Source of the DNA: Bacillota bacterium
GTDB lineage: Bacteria > Bacillota > Clostridia > Christensenellales > CAG-138
NCBI GenBank assembly: GCA_023416175.1
Contig: JAEZIE010000229.1
Span: forward strand, 1 to 6,788
Length of the DNA: 6,788 bases
Direction of reading: 5' to 3'
Below, in pieces: positions 1-5,308 of this stretch; position 1 is the first letter of the stretch; every line of letters starts with the position of its first letter. A model generated the notes under the pieces. It was given only the letters and a program-made list of their open reading frames with translations, did not search any database and was not told the origin of the DNA. The translations under genes were made by a program, and so were the position numbers.

Positions 1-151
1 CGTATCACCAAGTTTGCCATAAAAGAAACACATCGTCGTTCTTATAATTTTAGCGTGTAATAAACGACATCCCTATCGATTCGTTTGACTTCGCATTCTG
101 TTTAATCCGCGAGGTATCCAGACTTCCTATTGATCCAAGGAGACATGATAA
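1..151. other. Upstream intergenic DNA, no certain gene
   Basis: No complete gene is visible here. The + strand is open from base 1 to a TAA at 58-60 (19 codons, ending in RSYNFSV). This could be the tail of a gene lying upstream, but the stretch is too short to judge. A perfect TATAAT hexamer occurs at 43-48, but no acceptable -35 lies 16-18 bases before it (TTGCCA at 14-19 is 23 bases away), so it is only a weak promoter candidate for the gene at 152. A TTGACT at 85-90 has no matching -10. An AAACGA (62-67) / TCGTTT (81-86) inverted repeat is short and of unknown meaning. Confidence 0.4.
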
Positions 152-697
152 ATGAATGTGTGTATAATTTCGTTCAGTTCAAGGGCAAATGGCAACTGCG
201 CCCAAATTTCCAAATACATTTTGAGCCGCTATGATGATTCGGCTGAACTGTATTGCTTTTCAGATTTTTTAATTTCGCCATGCGGCATATGCGATTATGA
301 ATGCTTTCATACTAGACTTTACTGCCCAAAGGCGGATGATATGGAAAACAATTTGCTTCAGGCTGTTTCCAGATGTGACTTGGCTTACTTTGTTGTTCCA
401 AACTACAACGATTATCCGTGCGCAAACTACTTCATTTTCCGTGAAAGAAGCCAGTACTATTTTCAGAAGCGGCCTGATGAACTCAAAGTTTATGAAAAGA
501 CGCCAAAGAAATTTATTGTCGTAAGCAACACAGAGCAAGAGAATTTCAGCAAAGCATTTTCTTGTCAAGTGGAGGAAAAGCCAGATGTTTTATTTTTGAG
601 ATCTAAAGACTTTGGGAAAAAGTGCACAGAAGGGAATCTCCTTTCCTCGGATAAGGCCAAAAACGCAATTGCTGAATTCATTTCAAAGCAGCCATAA
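152..697 (+). CDS. Flavodoxin-fold NAD(P)H-dependent oxidoreductase with a four-cysteine motif (iron-sulfur flavoprotein-like)
   Basis: This 181-residue protein looks like a small cytoplasmic FMN-binding reductase of the flavodoxin / NADPH-dependent FMN reductase superfamily. The N-terminus is a hydrophobic first strand (CIISF, residues 4-8) followed by a phosphate-binding loop, SSRANGNC (9-16). A cysteine cluster follows, C44-x2-C47-x3-C51-x6-C58, ending in the DDM (62-64) usual for this group. In archaeal and clostridial iron-sulfur flavoproteins a similar compact cluster binds a 4Fe-4S centre, but many relatives keep cysteines here without proof of a cluster. The segment VVPNYNDYPCANYF (81-94) lies where the flavin-contacting loop after strand 3 is expected. 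The ATG is supported by AAGGAGA at 137-143, eight bases upstream. The gene stands alone and converges on the sspF-like gene. It is AT-richer than the right half of the window, which may reflect a separate origin. Physiological substrate unknown; family fairly sure, Fe-S content inferred. Confidence 0.8.
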   Translation: MNVCIISFSSRANGNCAQISKYILSRYDDSAELYCFSDFLISPCGICDYECFHTRLYCPKADDMENNLLQAVSRCDLAYFVVPNYNDYPCANYFIFRERSQYYFQKRPDELKVYEKTPKKFIVVSNTEQENFSKAFSCQVEEKPDVLFLRSKDFGKKCTEGNLLSSDKAKNAIAEFISKQP

Positions 698-709
698 CAA
701 ACTATATTG

Positions 710-753
710 CATTATGAGCATAGCAAAAAGCCAAGCAACGGCTTCTCATTATG
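710..753 (-). terminator. Nested hairpin, probable terminator of the leftward sspF-like gene
   Basis: CATTATGAG (710-718) pairs with CTCATTATG (745-753) with one mismatch. It encloses a second stem, AAGCC (728-732) / GGCTT (740-744), with a 7-base loop. Read on the minus strand, the inner stem AAGCC...GGCTT runs straight into a T-run (TTTTTGC), as an intrinsic terminator should. It lies about 120 bases past the stop of the leftward sspF-like gene. Read on the plus strand, the outer stem is followed by TTTGACTC, a poor U-tract, so it may only help end the flavoprotein transcript. Confidence 0.5.
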
Positions 754-786
754 TTTGACTCATTAATAGGAGTGTGGACGAATATC

Positions 787-811
787 GAGGGAGCCTAAAA
801 TAGGCTCCCTC
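787..811. terminator. Perfect 11-bp hairpin between convergent genes
   Basis: GAGGGAGCCTA (787-797) and TAGGCTCCCTC (801-811) are exact reverse complements separated by AAA. The stem is GC-rich and would be very stable in RNA from either strand. It sits between the stop of the flavoprotein gene (697) and the stop of the sspF-like gene (860), which converge. That position fits a bidirectional terminator or transcription barrier. Neither side has a clean T-run (TACTTCTTACTC on the plus side), so termination strength is uncertain. It could also stabilise RNA 3' ends. Confidence 0.6.
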
Positions 812-859
812 TACTTCTTACTCAGGAGAATTGTATAATCCGGATCTGTCCCTCGGAAC

Positions 860-1030
860 CTACCTTGCAGCCATTGACCTTTCAGCGATTTCGATGGCCT
901 TTTGCACCATTCTTCCGCAATCACGGGAAGAAACTTCGCCCCATCCGCCATTTGAAACCTGATCATAAACGCCCAATTCCTGGGCGATCGCCTGCTTCAG
1001 GCCTTCCGACATGGTACCTTTCCTCGCCAT
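860..1030 (-). CDS. sspF: Small acid-soluble spore protein, alpha/beta-type family, SspF-like
   Basis: This 56-residue protein matches the SspF branch of the alpha/beta-type SASP family. These proteins are made in the developing forespore and the family saturates spore DNA, protecting it from damage. The recognisable pattern is MSEGLKQAIAQELGVYD (7-23), then NGGWGEVSSRDCGRMV (27-42) and KAIEIAE (44-50). This follows the order seen in Bacillus SspF (MSD-x-K-E-A-LGFYD, GGWG, RDAGNMVKRAIEIAEQ). The GGWG turn, the RDxGxMV segment and the final helix are all present. The frame is open for 20 more codons upstream, to an ATG at 1090. However, the ATG at 1030 has a perfect AAGGAGG (1039-1045) at correct spacing and starts where family members start (MARKG), so I chose it. 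A sigma-G-like promoter and a leader hairpin lie upstream. The gene is monocistronic and strongly indicates a spore former. The gene symbol is by similarity. Confidence 0.9.
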   Translation of the reverse strand: MARKGTMSEGLKQAIAQELGVYDQVSNGGWGEVSSRDCGRMVQKAIEIAERSMAAR

Positions 1031-1054
1031 GCAAAATACCTCCTTAAAGTAATT

Positions 1055-1075
1055 TGCGGAACATATACTTCCGCA
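1055..1075 (-). promoter_or_regulatory. Perfect inverted repeat in the 5' leader of the sspF-like gene
   Basis: TGCGGAA (1055-1061) and TTCCGCA (1069-1075) are exact reverse complements around the 7-base spacer CATATAC. In the leftward transcript this hairpin lies about 10 bases upstream of the AAGGAGG of the sspF-like gene. It could stabilise the mRNA or influence ribosome access. Read on the plus strand it is followed by TTTTATTTT (1076-1084), so it also has the shape of a rightward terminator, although no rightward gene ends here. As DNA it could be a protein-binding site. Which role applies cannot be read from the sequence. Confidence 0.5.
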
Positions 1076-1114
1076 TTTTATTTTGTGCAATCGCCGGAGT
1101 ATTTACTTGCGGTG

Positions 1115-1145
1115 ATATATGGTATCCGTTGAGTATGCGTATTCA
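1115..1145 (-). promoter_or_regulatory. Sigma-G (forespore)-type promoter for the sspF-like gene
   Basis: On the minus strand, TGAATA (1145-1140) is followed after exactly 18 bases by CATATAT (1121-1115). The first element matches the sigma-G -35 consensus TGHATR exactly. The second matches 5 of 7 positions of the -10 consensus CATWHTA. Sigma-G drives most alpha/beta SASP genes in Bacillus, so the gene context supports the call. Transcription would begin near 1108, giving a leader of almost 80 bases that contains the inverted repeat at 1055-1075. Sigma-F has overlapping specificity and cannot be excluded. Confidence 0.55.
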
Positions 1146-1159
1146 TGGAGGTTGTTATT

Positions 1160-1240
1160 TTGAAAGATGAAAAGCAGGAATATGATGCTGTTATTTGGCA
1201 CAATTTATGTTTTCCATATTGTGGGCGCTTCAATGCTTGA
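1160..1240 (+). CDS. Candidate small ORF, 26 codons, TTG start
   Basis: A GGAGG at 1147-1151 lies eight bases before a TTG at 1160, which opens a 26-codon frame to a TGA at 1238-1240. The peptide begins MKDEKQEYDA, is charged at first, and ends with a C-F-P-Y-C pair followed by GRFNA. I do not recognise it. The case rests only on the well-placed ribosome binding site. It overlaps another candidate frame (1167-1280), and at most one is likely to be real. It could also be the remnant of a longer gene. Confidence 0.25.
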   Translation: MKDEKQEYDAVIWHNLCFPYCGRFNA

Positions 1241-1280
1241 TTATACTGCCACTTCTCTTTTATTCAGATATAAAGAATAA
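1167..1280 (+). CDS. Candidate small membrane peptide ORF, 37 codons
   Basis: An ATG at 1167 opens 37 codons ending in TAA at 1278-1280. The peptide has the outline of a one-pass membrane microprotein: basic start MKSRN, hydrophobic core MMLLFGTIYVFHIVGASML (6-24), then a polar end FRYKE. The only ribosome binding site in reach is the GGAGG at 1147-1151, 15 bases upstream, which is farther than normal. That is the main argument against it. It lies between the divergent sspF-like gene and the LysM-CAP gene. No family recognised. Confidence 0.25.
   Translation: MKSRNMMLLFGTIYVFHIVGASMLDYTATSLLFRYKE
1219..1247 (+). promoter_or_regulatory. Weak candidate promoter for the LysM-CAP gene
   Basis: TATACT (1242-1247) is a good -10 element. 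Seventeen bases before it lies TTGTGG (1219-1224), a poor -35 (3 of 6 matches). It would start transcription about 75 bases upstream of the TTG at 1328. No better vegetative promoter is visible in the gap, and sigma-E or sigma-K control cannot be excluded if the gene is sporulation-linked. Confidence 0.25.
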
Positions 1281-1327
1281 GTAGCGCCGGTGTTGAAGAA
1301 AATATAAAAAACAAAGGAGGTGATATC

Positions 1328-1945
1328 TTGAAAAAAATATTTGGATTAGTATTGGTACTACTCATGCTTTGCCTTACCGTGCAACCGGCATTGGCGCAAT
1401 CAACAACTTATACGATTGTCAAGGGCGATACATTGTGGAAAATAGCAGTAAAGTATCAAATTGGCGTCTCGGAGCTGATAGCAGCCAATCCGCAATTCAA
1501 GGATCCCAATATGATTTACGTGGGGCAAAAAGTAAATATCCCTGAAGCAAGTTCCTTGCAGAGTTTTGAGCAAGAATGCATTCGGCTGATCAATGTTCAG
1601 CGCGCCAACAATGGATTGCCCGCGCTCAGTACGAACTGGGAACTGTGCCGCGTGGCGAGATATAAGTCGGAGGATATGATACTGAAAAACTATTTTTCGC
1701 ATACTTCCCCGACCTATGGTTCGCCGTTCACCATGATGCAGAGCTTTGGGCTGAGGTTTTCCGCCGCCGCTGAAAACATCGCGTACGGGCAGAGGACAGC
1801 CCAGGAAGTTGTAAACGCATGGATGGGCTCAGCGGGCCACAGAGCGAATATTTTATCCCGCTCCTATACGCACACCGGCGTGGGCGTTGCAAAAAAATCC
1901 AACGGTACGCTGTATTGGACGCAGATGTTCATGAAGCCGTATTAA
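1328..1945 (+). CDS. Secreted LysM and CAP (SCP/PR1, YkwD-like) domain protein
   Basis: This 205-residue exported protein has three parts. A signal peptide occupies residues 1-23 (MKK start, hydrophobic core, ALA before Q24). A LysM peptidoglycan-binding domain spans about 27-72 (YTIVKGDTLWKIA at its start, YVGQKVNIP at its end). A C-terminal CAP domain spans about 79-205. CAP hallmarks are SHTSP (124-128), AENIAYG (148-154), AWMGSAGHRANIL (164-176) and WTQMF (197-201). H125, E149 and H171 are the likely cavity residues. LysM would hold the protein on cell-wall or spore-cortex glycan; what bacterial CAP domains do there is poorly known. The start is TTG, fixed by a near-perfect AAAGGAGGTGAT (1313-1324) and by the signal peptide beginning there. 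It is probably monocistronic, with a hairpin after the stop. Clostridial LysM-CAP proteins are often described as spore-coat (SafA-like) or envelope proteins. The neighbouring spore gene is suggestive but does not decide this. Confidence 0.9.
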   Translation: MKKIFGLVLVLLMLCLTVQPALAQSTTYTIVKGDTLWKIAVKYQIGVSELIAANPQFKDPNMIYVGQKVNIPEASSLQSFEQECIRLINVQRANNGLPALSTNWELCRVARYKSEDMILKNYFSHTSPTYGSPFTMMQSFGLRFSAAAENIAYGQRTAQEVVNAWMGSAGHRANILSRSYTHTGVGVAKKSNGTLYWTQMFMKPY

Positions 1946-1980
1946 ACGATCCAAGACATGTCAGACTGGTATTCCTTAAG

Positions 1981-2018
1981 ACCGCTGATGAGGTCCTGTG
2001 GGCTTTGTCAGCGGTTTG
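1981..2018 (+). terminator. Probable terminator of the LysM-CAP gene
   Basis: ACCGCTGA (1981-1988) pairs perfectly with TCAGCGGT (2008-2015) across a 19-base loop and is followed by TTTGATT. It lies 35 bases after the stop of the LysM-CAP gene and just before the dinB promoter, the expected place for a terminator. The large loop and short T-run make it a moderate rather than strong candidate. Confidence 0.5.
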
Positions 2019-2052
2019 ATTATGGCGGCGAGGTCTTCCCTTAAACTACGTG

Positions 2053-2081
2053 TTGACTCATGCCATCTGCCGTTCTATACT
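2053..2081 (+). promoter_or_regulatory. Vegetative (sigma-A) promoter of dinB
   Basis: TTGACT (2053-2058) and TATACT (2076-2081) each match five of six consensus bases and are separated by exactly 17 bases. Transcription would start near 2088, about 38 bases before the dinB ATG, inside the LexA-like operator. This is one of the two best promoters in the window. Confidence 0.8.
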
Positions 2082-2087
2082 AAAATC

Positions 2088-2099
2088 AAACATTTGTTC
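2088..2099 (+). promoter_or_regulatory. LexA (SOS) operator of the Firmicute type
   Basis: AAACATTTGTTC differs at one position from the Firmicute LexA box GAAC-N4-GTTC. It lies six bases after the -10 element, so a bound repressor would cover the transcription start. Placement in front of a DNA polymerase IV gene, a standard SOS target, makes the call plausible despite the mismatch. Flanking bases (TC before, TG after) do not extend the symmetry. Confidence 0.6.
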
Positions 2100-2125
2100 T
2101 GGAATTATAGAAACGAGTAGCGGCG

Positions 2126-3349
2126 ATGACGGAAGGCGATCGGATCATTTTTCATATCGACTGCAACTCCTTTTACGCTAGCGTTGAGGAGCTCCTTTAC
2201 CCTGAATTTAAAAATGTGCCCATGGCCGTGTGCGGCAACCCCGAGGCGCGGCGGGGCATTATTTTAGCAAAGAACGAGCTTGCAAAAAGCTTTGGCGTGA
2301 AAACGGCAGAAACCATCTGGCAGGCCCAGCGCAAATGCCCCAATCTCACGCTGCGTCCGGCCCGCCACCACCTGTACCGGGAATACTGCGAGAAAGTCAA
2401 CGCCATATACGAACAATATACCAGCCAGGTACAGCGCTTCGGCATCGACGAAAGCTATCTTGACGTGACCGGCAGCCTGCATCTTTTTGGGGGCGATCCC
2501 TTCGCGCTGGCCCATGAGATCCGGCAGCGGGTCACCAAAGAAACGGGGCTTACCGTATCCGTCGGCGTGAGCTGGTGCAAAGTGTTCGCAAAGCTGGGAA
2601 GCGATTTAAAAAAGCCGGACGCGGTTAGCGTCATCAACCGGGAAAATTACCGGCAGGTTGTTTGGCCCATGCCGGTTCATAACCTGCTCTTTGTGGGGCG
2701 TACCACAGCCGAAAGTCTCTCGCAGTTGGGCATCCGCACAATCGGGGAGCTAGCGCATATGGACCCGGAACTGCTGTCTAGGCGCTTAGGCAAACTTGGA
2801 AACCAGCTTCACGCCTACGCCAACGGACAAGACGACAGCCCGGTGCTTGAGGCCGGCCAGGAAGACGAGCTTCATTCGGTAGGCAACGGCATGACATTCA
2901 GCCGCAACCTGGTTACCCGTAAGGACATCCTTACATCGGTCACCGTACTAAGCGACAGCGTAGCGGCGCGTATGCGCAGGCATGGCGTGAAGGGAGCTGC
3001 CGTCCAGGTAACGATCAAAGATCAAAACCTCAAGATCATTACCCGTCAAAAGCCGCTTCCTGTGCCTTCCTACCTTGCGGCCGACCTGAGTAAAGCGGTG
3101 ATGGAGCTTATTGAGGCTTCCTGGAAGATCGGCACCCCTATACGCATGCTGACCGTAACCGCCCTCAAGTTGATGCCTCAGGAGATGGCGACCGAACAGA
3201 TTTCCATTCTGGAGGACAACAGATCAGGGCGGGAAAAGCGTGAGCGCCTGGAAAAGACTTTGGACGGTATCCGGCAAAAATATGGCCACGGCAGCATCCT
3301 GCCCAGCAGCGTCTTAGGCAACGACCTCGGCATTGATGAGAAAGACTGA
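2126..3349 (+). CDS. dinB: DNA polymerase IV (Y-family translesion polymerase)
   Basis: This 407-residue protein copies damaged DNA templates at low fidelity. All Y-family landmarks are present in order. The palm motif is FHIDCNSFYASVE (9-21) with catalytic D12 and probable steric-gate Y17. The second catalytic motif is FGIDESYLDVTGS (105-117) with D108 and E109. Then come SVGVSWCKVFAKLGSDLKKP (145-164), a helix-hairpin-helix thumb region (LGIRTIGELA, 201-210), and a little-finger domain (about 250-350). QISIL at 358-362 is a likely sliding-clamp binding peptide, a conservative variant of QL[SD]LF. The charged end with KYGHGSI (385-391) is typical of Firmicute DinB proteins. The length is normal and the gene looks intact. 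The ribosome binding site is weak (GAGTAGCGG upstream). A TAG at 2108 closes the frame and no alternative start precedes 2126, so the start is still secure. A strong promoter and LexA-like box imply SOS induction. Confidence 0.95.
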   Translation: MTEGDRIIFHIDCNSFYASVEELLYPEFKNVPMAVCGNPEARRGIILAKNELAKSFGVKTAETIWQAQRKCPNLTLRPARHHLYREYCEKVNAIYEQYTSQVQRFGIDESYLDVTGSLHLFGGDPFALAHEIRQRVTKETGLTVSVGVSWCKVFAKLGSDLKKPDAVSVINRENYRQVVWPMPVHNLLFVGRTTAESLSQLGIRTIGELAHMDPELLSRRLGKLGNQLHAYANGQDDSPVLEAGQEDELHSVGNGMTFSRNLVTRKDILTSVTVLSDSVAARMRRHGVKGAAVQVTIKDQNLKIITRQKPLPVPSYLAADLSKAVMELIEASWKIGTPIRMLTVTALKLMPQEMATEQISILEDNRSGREKRERLEKTLDGIRQKYGHGSILPSSVLGNDLGIDEKD

Positions 3350-3441
3350 TGTGAGCGGGAGGCTATCACTCATCTCCCATGAATGCCTTCCTTTATATGA
3401 AAACTCTTCATGAAAGTTCCAAATAAAAATCATACATCACC
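3350..3441. other. Intergenic stretch after dinB, nothing certain
   Basis: No ORF of note. A weak GGGAG (3358-3362) / CTCCC (3374-3378) pairing lacks a T-run and is a poor terminator. AACT-C-TTCA / TGAA-AGTT (3402-3418) is an imperfect palindrome with one bulged base, about 25 bases before the oppA promoter. It might be an operator but has no recognised consensus. Confidence 0.3.
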
Positions 3442-3471
3442 TTGACAGAGATATATTATATACAGTATAGT
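3442..3471 (+). promoter_or_regulatory. Vegetative promoter of the opp operon
   Basis: A perfect -35 TTGACA (3442-3447) is followed, after 18 bases, by TATAGT (3466-3471). The spacer is very AT-rich. TATAC-A-GTATA (3459-3469), a symmetrical 11-mer, overlaps the -10 and could be a repressor site, though it may only reflect AT-rich composition. Transcription would begin near 3478, leaving a leader of about 80 bases before oppA that contains a terminator-like hairpin. Confidence 0.7.
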
Positions 3472-3481
3472 GACATGGAGC

Positions 3482-3518
3482 AAAGGCGCTCGTCTTTTTA
3501 TTAGATGCGCGTTTTTTT
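3482..3518 (+). terminator. Intrinsic terminator in the oppA leader (possible attenuator)
   Basis: Bases 3482-3495 can pair with 3503-3516. AAAGGCGC pairs with GCGTTTTT (two G-U pairs), then there is one T/C mismatch, then CGTCT pairs with AGATG (one wobble), with loop TTTTATT. A run of seven T (3512-3518) follows the GC core. The hairpin begins only a few bases after the predicted start of the opp transcript, so termination would release an RNA of about 40 bases. It could instead mainly stop dinB read-through, about 135-165 bases past the dinB stop. An alternative short hairpin, GAGC (3478-3481) / GCTC (3488-3491), is mutually exclusive with it. Confidence 0.65.
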
Positions 3519-3560
3519 ATTTACGGGCCGTGCCCAGAGTATTTTAGGAAGAGGGGGACA

Positions 3561-5279
3561 ATGAAGATGAAACCAGTTAAGTCGCTTGCAATCATCGCTC
3601 TGGCCTGTTTGATGGCCTTGAGTCTGGTTGCCTGCAGCACCGGAGCCCCGGCCAGCAGCACCCCGGCGCCCTCCGGCAATGCTGCCCCTGAAGCAACTGC
3701 AGCCGCTGGAGAGCCAGTTGCAGCAGGAGGCAACTTCCTCAACGTCATGGTTGAGGTGGAGGTAGCCAGCCTGGATCCCCAGATCGCTACCGACGGAACC
3801 AGCTTTGAGGTGATTGCGGATTTCACCGACGGCCTAATGCAGATGGACGCCAGCGGCAAAGCCGTGCCCGCCATCGCGGAGAGCTATGATGTGAGCCCGG
3901 ACGGCCTCACCTACACCTTCCACCTGCGTAAAGACGCAAACTGGAGCAATGGCGAACCTGTTACTGCCGACGATTTCGTATTCGGCTGGCAGCGCGCCGC
4001 TGATCCTGCCACCGCCGCAGAGTATTCCTATATGCTCAGCGATATCGGCCAGATCAAGAATGCTGCTGAAGTCCTTGGCGGCACGAAGCCCGTCACCGAC
4101 CTCGGCGTGAGTGCTGTAGACGAAAAGACCCTGAAGGTTGAACTGAACGTTCCCGTATCGTACTTCGACAGCCTCATGTACTTCCCCACGTTCTACCCCA
4201 TCAACCGCGCGTTCTTTGAGAGCCTGGAAGTAGGCACGTTCGGCACCAGCCCTGAAACCGTGCTCAGCAACGGCGCTTTCAAGCTGGAAAGCTATGAACC
4301 CGCCACCCTGTCCTTCAGCCTGGTGAAAAACCCGGATTACTACAATGTCGCAAACGTCAAGCTGGACGGCCTCAATTACCAGGTGGTAAAAGACAGCCAG
4401 CAGGCCTTCATGAGCTATCAGAACAATGACCTTGATATCGTGAAGCTCAGCGGCGATCAGGTTGACCAGGTTTCGGGCGACCCGGAACTCAACGTAGTTG
4501 GCGCGGGCTACATGTGGTACCTCACGCTCAACGGCCATGATGTTCCCGCTCTTGCCAACGCCAACATGCGCCTTGCCCTCACCAATGCGGTGAACCGCGC
4601 GGCTATCGTGGCTGACGTTGTAAAGGACGGCTCGGTTGCCACCTATACCGCCGTTCCCCCGCAGTTTGCCGCAGGCCCGGATGGTTCCGACTTCAGCGGC
4701 GACCAGAGTAGGTTCAGCGCTGTTTGCTCTGACGATGCCGCCAAGGCCGCCCAGTACTATGAAAAGGCCAAAGCGGAGCTCGGCACGGATACCTTCACGT
4801 TCGAGCTGCTCTTGGAAGACCAGACCGAGACCCAGAATGTTGCCGCCGTGTTGAAGGAACAGATTGAGACCGCTCTGCCCGGCGTTACCCTGAACCTCAA
4901 GGTAGAACCGAAGAAGCAGCGCGTAGAAGACATCCAGAACGGCAACTATGAAGTCTGCCTCACCCGCTGGGGCCCGGACTATGCCGATCCCATGACCTAC
5001 CTCGGCATGTGGGTAACCGACAACAACAACAACTACGGTCTCTGGAGCAGCGCGGCCTATGACCAGATTATTGCCGACTGCACGACCGGCGCTTACATCA
5101 CAGACGCCGTTGCCCGCTGGAACGCCATGTATGAAGCGGAAAAGATCGTGATGGACGAAGCCGTAATCGTACCTCTGTACACCAAGGCCGACGCCAACAT
5201 GATCAAAGGTAGCATCAGCGGCATAGAATTCCATCCTGTTGCGCTCAATCGCGTATTCAAGAATGCGGTAAAGCAGTAA
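3561..5279 (+). CDS. oppA: Oligopeptide ABC transporter substrate-binding lipoprotein (OppA-like, SBP family 5)
   Basis: This 572-residue protein captures peptides outside the cell and hands them to the membrane permease. Residues 1-24 are a lipoprotein signal (KMKPVK start, hydrophobic core). The lipobox LVAC puts the lipid-modified cysteine at C25. An Ala/Pro/Ser-rich tether follows to about 56. The solute-binding family 5 signature lies at 106-143, including AESYDVSPDGLTYTFHLRKD and GEPVTADDFVFGW. LTRWGPDYADPMTYL (467-481) near the C-terminus matches the conserved second-lobe segment of OppA/MppA/DppA proteins. The ATG at 3561 follows AGGAAGAGGGGG (3546-3557); a second ATG two codons on is possible. 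It is first in an operon with two permease genes, 105 bases before oppB with a terminator hairpin between. That arrangement usually gives a surplus of binding protein. Family certain; the exact ligand (oligopeptide rather than dipeptide or another solute) is inferred. Confidence 0.93.
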   Translation: MKMKPVKSLAIIALACLMALSLVACSTGAPASSTPAPSGNAAPEATAAAGEPVAAGGNFLNVMVEVEVASLDPQIATDGTSFEVIADFTDGLMQMDASGKAVPAIAESYDVSPDGLTYTFHLRKDANWSNGEPVTADDFVFGWQRAADPATAAEYSYMLSDIGQIKNAAEVLGGTKPVTDLGVSAVDEKTLKVELNVPVSYFDSLMYFPTFYPINRAFFESLEVGTFGTSPETVLSNGAFKLESYEPATLSFSLVKNPDYYNVANVKLDGLNYQVVKDSQQAFMSYQNNDLDIVKLSGDQVDQVSGDPELNVVGAGYMWYLTLNGHDVPALANANMRLALTNAVNRAAIVADVVKDGSVATYTAVPPQFAAGPDGSDFSGDQSRFSAVCSDDAAKAAQYYEKAKAELGTDTFTFELLLEDQTETQNVAAVLKEQIETALPGVTLNLKVEPKKQRVEDIQNGNYEVCLTRWGPDYADPMTYLGMWVTDNNNNYGLWSSAAYDQIIADCTTGAYITDAVARWNAMYEAEKIVMDEAVIVPLYTKADANMIKGSISGIEFHPVALNRVFKNAVKQ

Positions 5280-5308
5280 TGCTGTAAGTTCTTACCCGGA
5301 TGCTGTCC

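Noticed and set aside
1..60. Open + frame of 19 codons ending in TAA, and a minus-strand frame starting at 33 and leaving the window
   Set aside because: Both are too short to tell from chance, with no ribosome binding site for the second and no family signal for either.
85..90. TTGACT as a -35 for the flavoprotein gene; the same hexamer recurs at 755-760
   Set aside because: No -10 element at 16-18 bases downstream in either case; treated as chance.
1031..1090. Longer version of the sspF-like protein starting at ATG 1090
   Set aside because: It would add 20 residues with no family counterpart and put the AAGGAGG inside the coding region; the start at 1030 has ideal signals.
3358..3378. GGGAG/CTCCC as the dinB terminator
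   Set aside because: Only five pairs, no T-run; the hairpin at 3482-3518 is a far better candidate for stopping dinB read-through.
3459..3469. TATACAGTATA as a definite repressor operator
   Set aside because: Symmetrical and overlapping the -10, but short and AT-rich, so it may arise by chance; noted in the promoter entry only.
3834..5234. A 466-codon open frame on the minus strand opposite oppA
   Set aside because: It lies wholly within the well-supported oppA gene, has no ribosome binding site of note, and its sequence (long V/H/A/G-rich runs) is typical of a reverse-complement shadow of a GC-rich, codon-biased gene.
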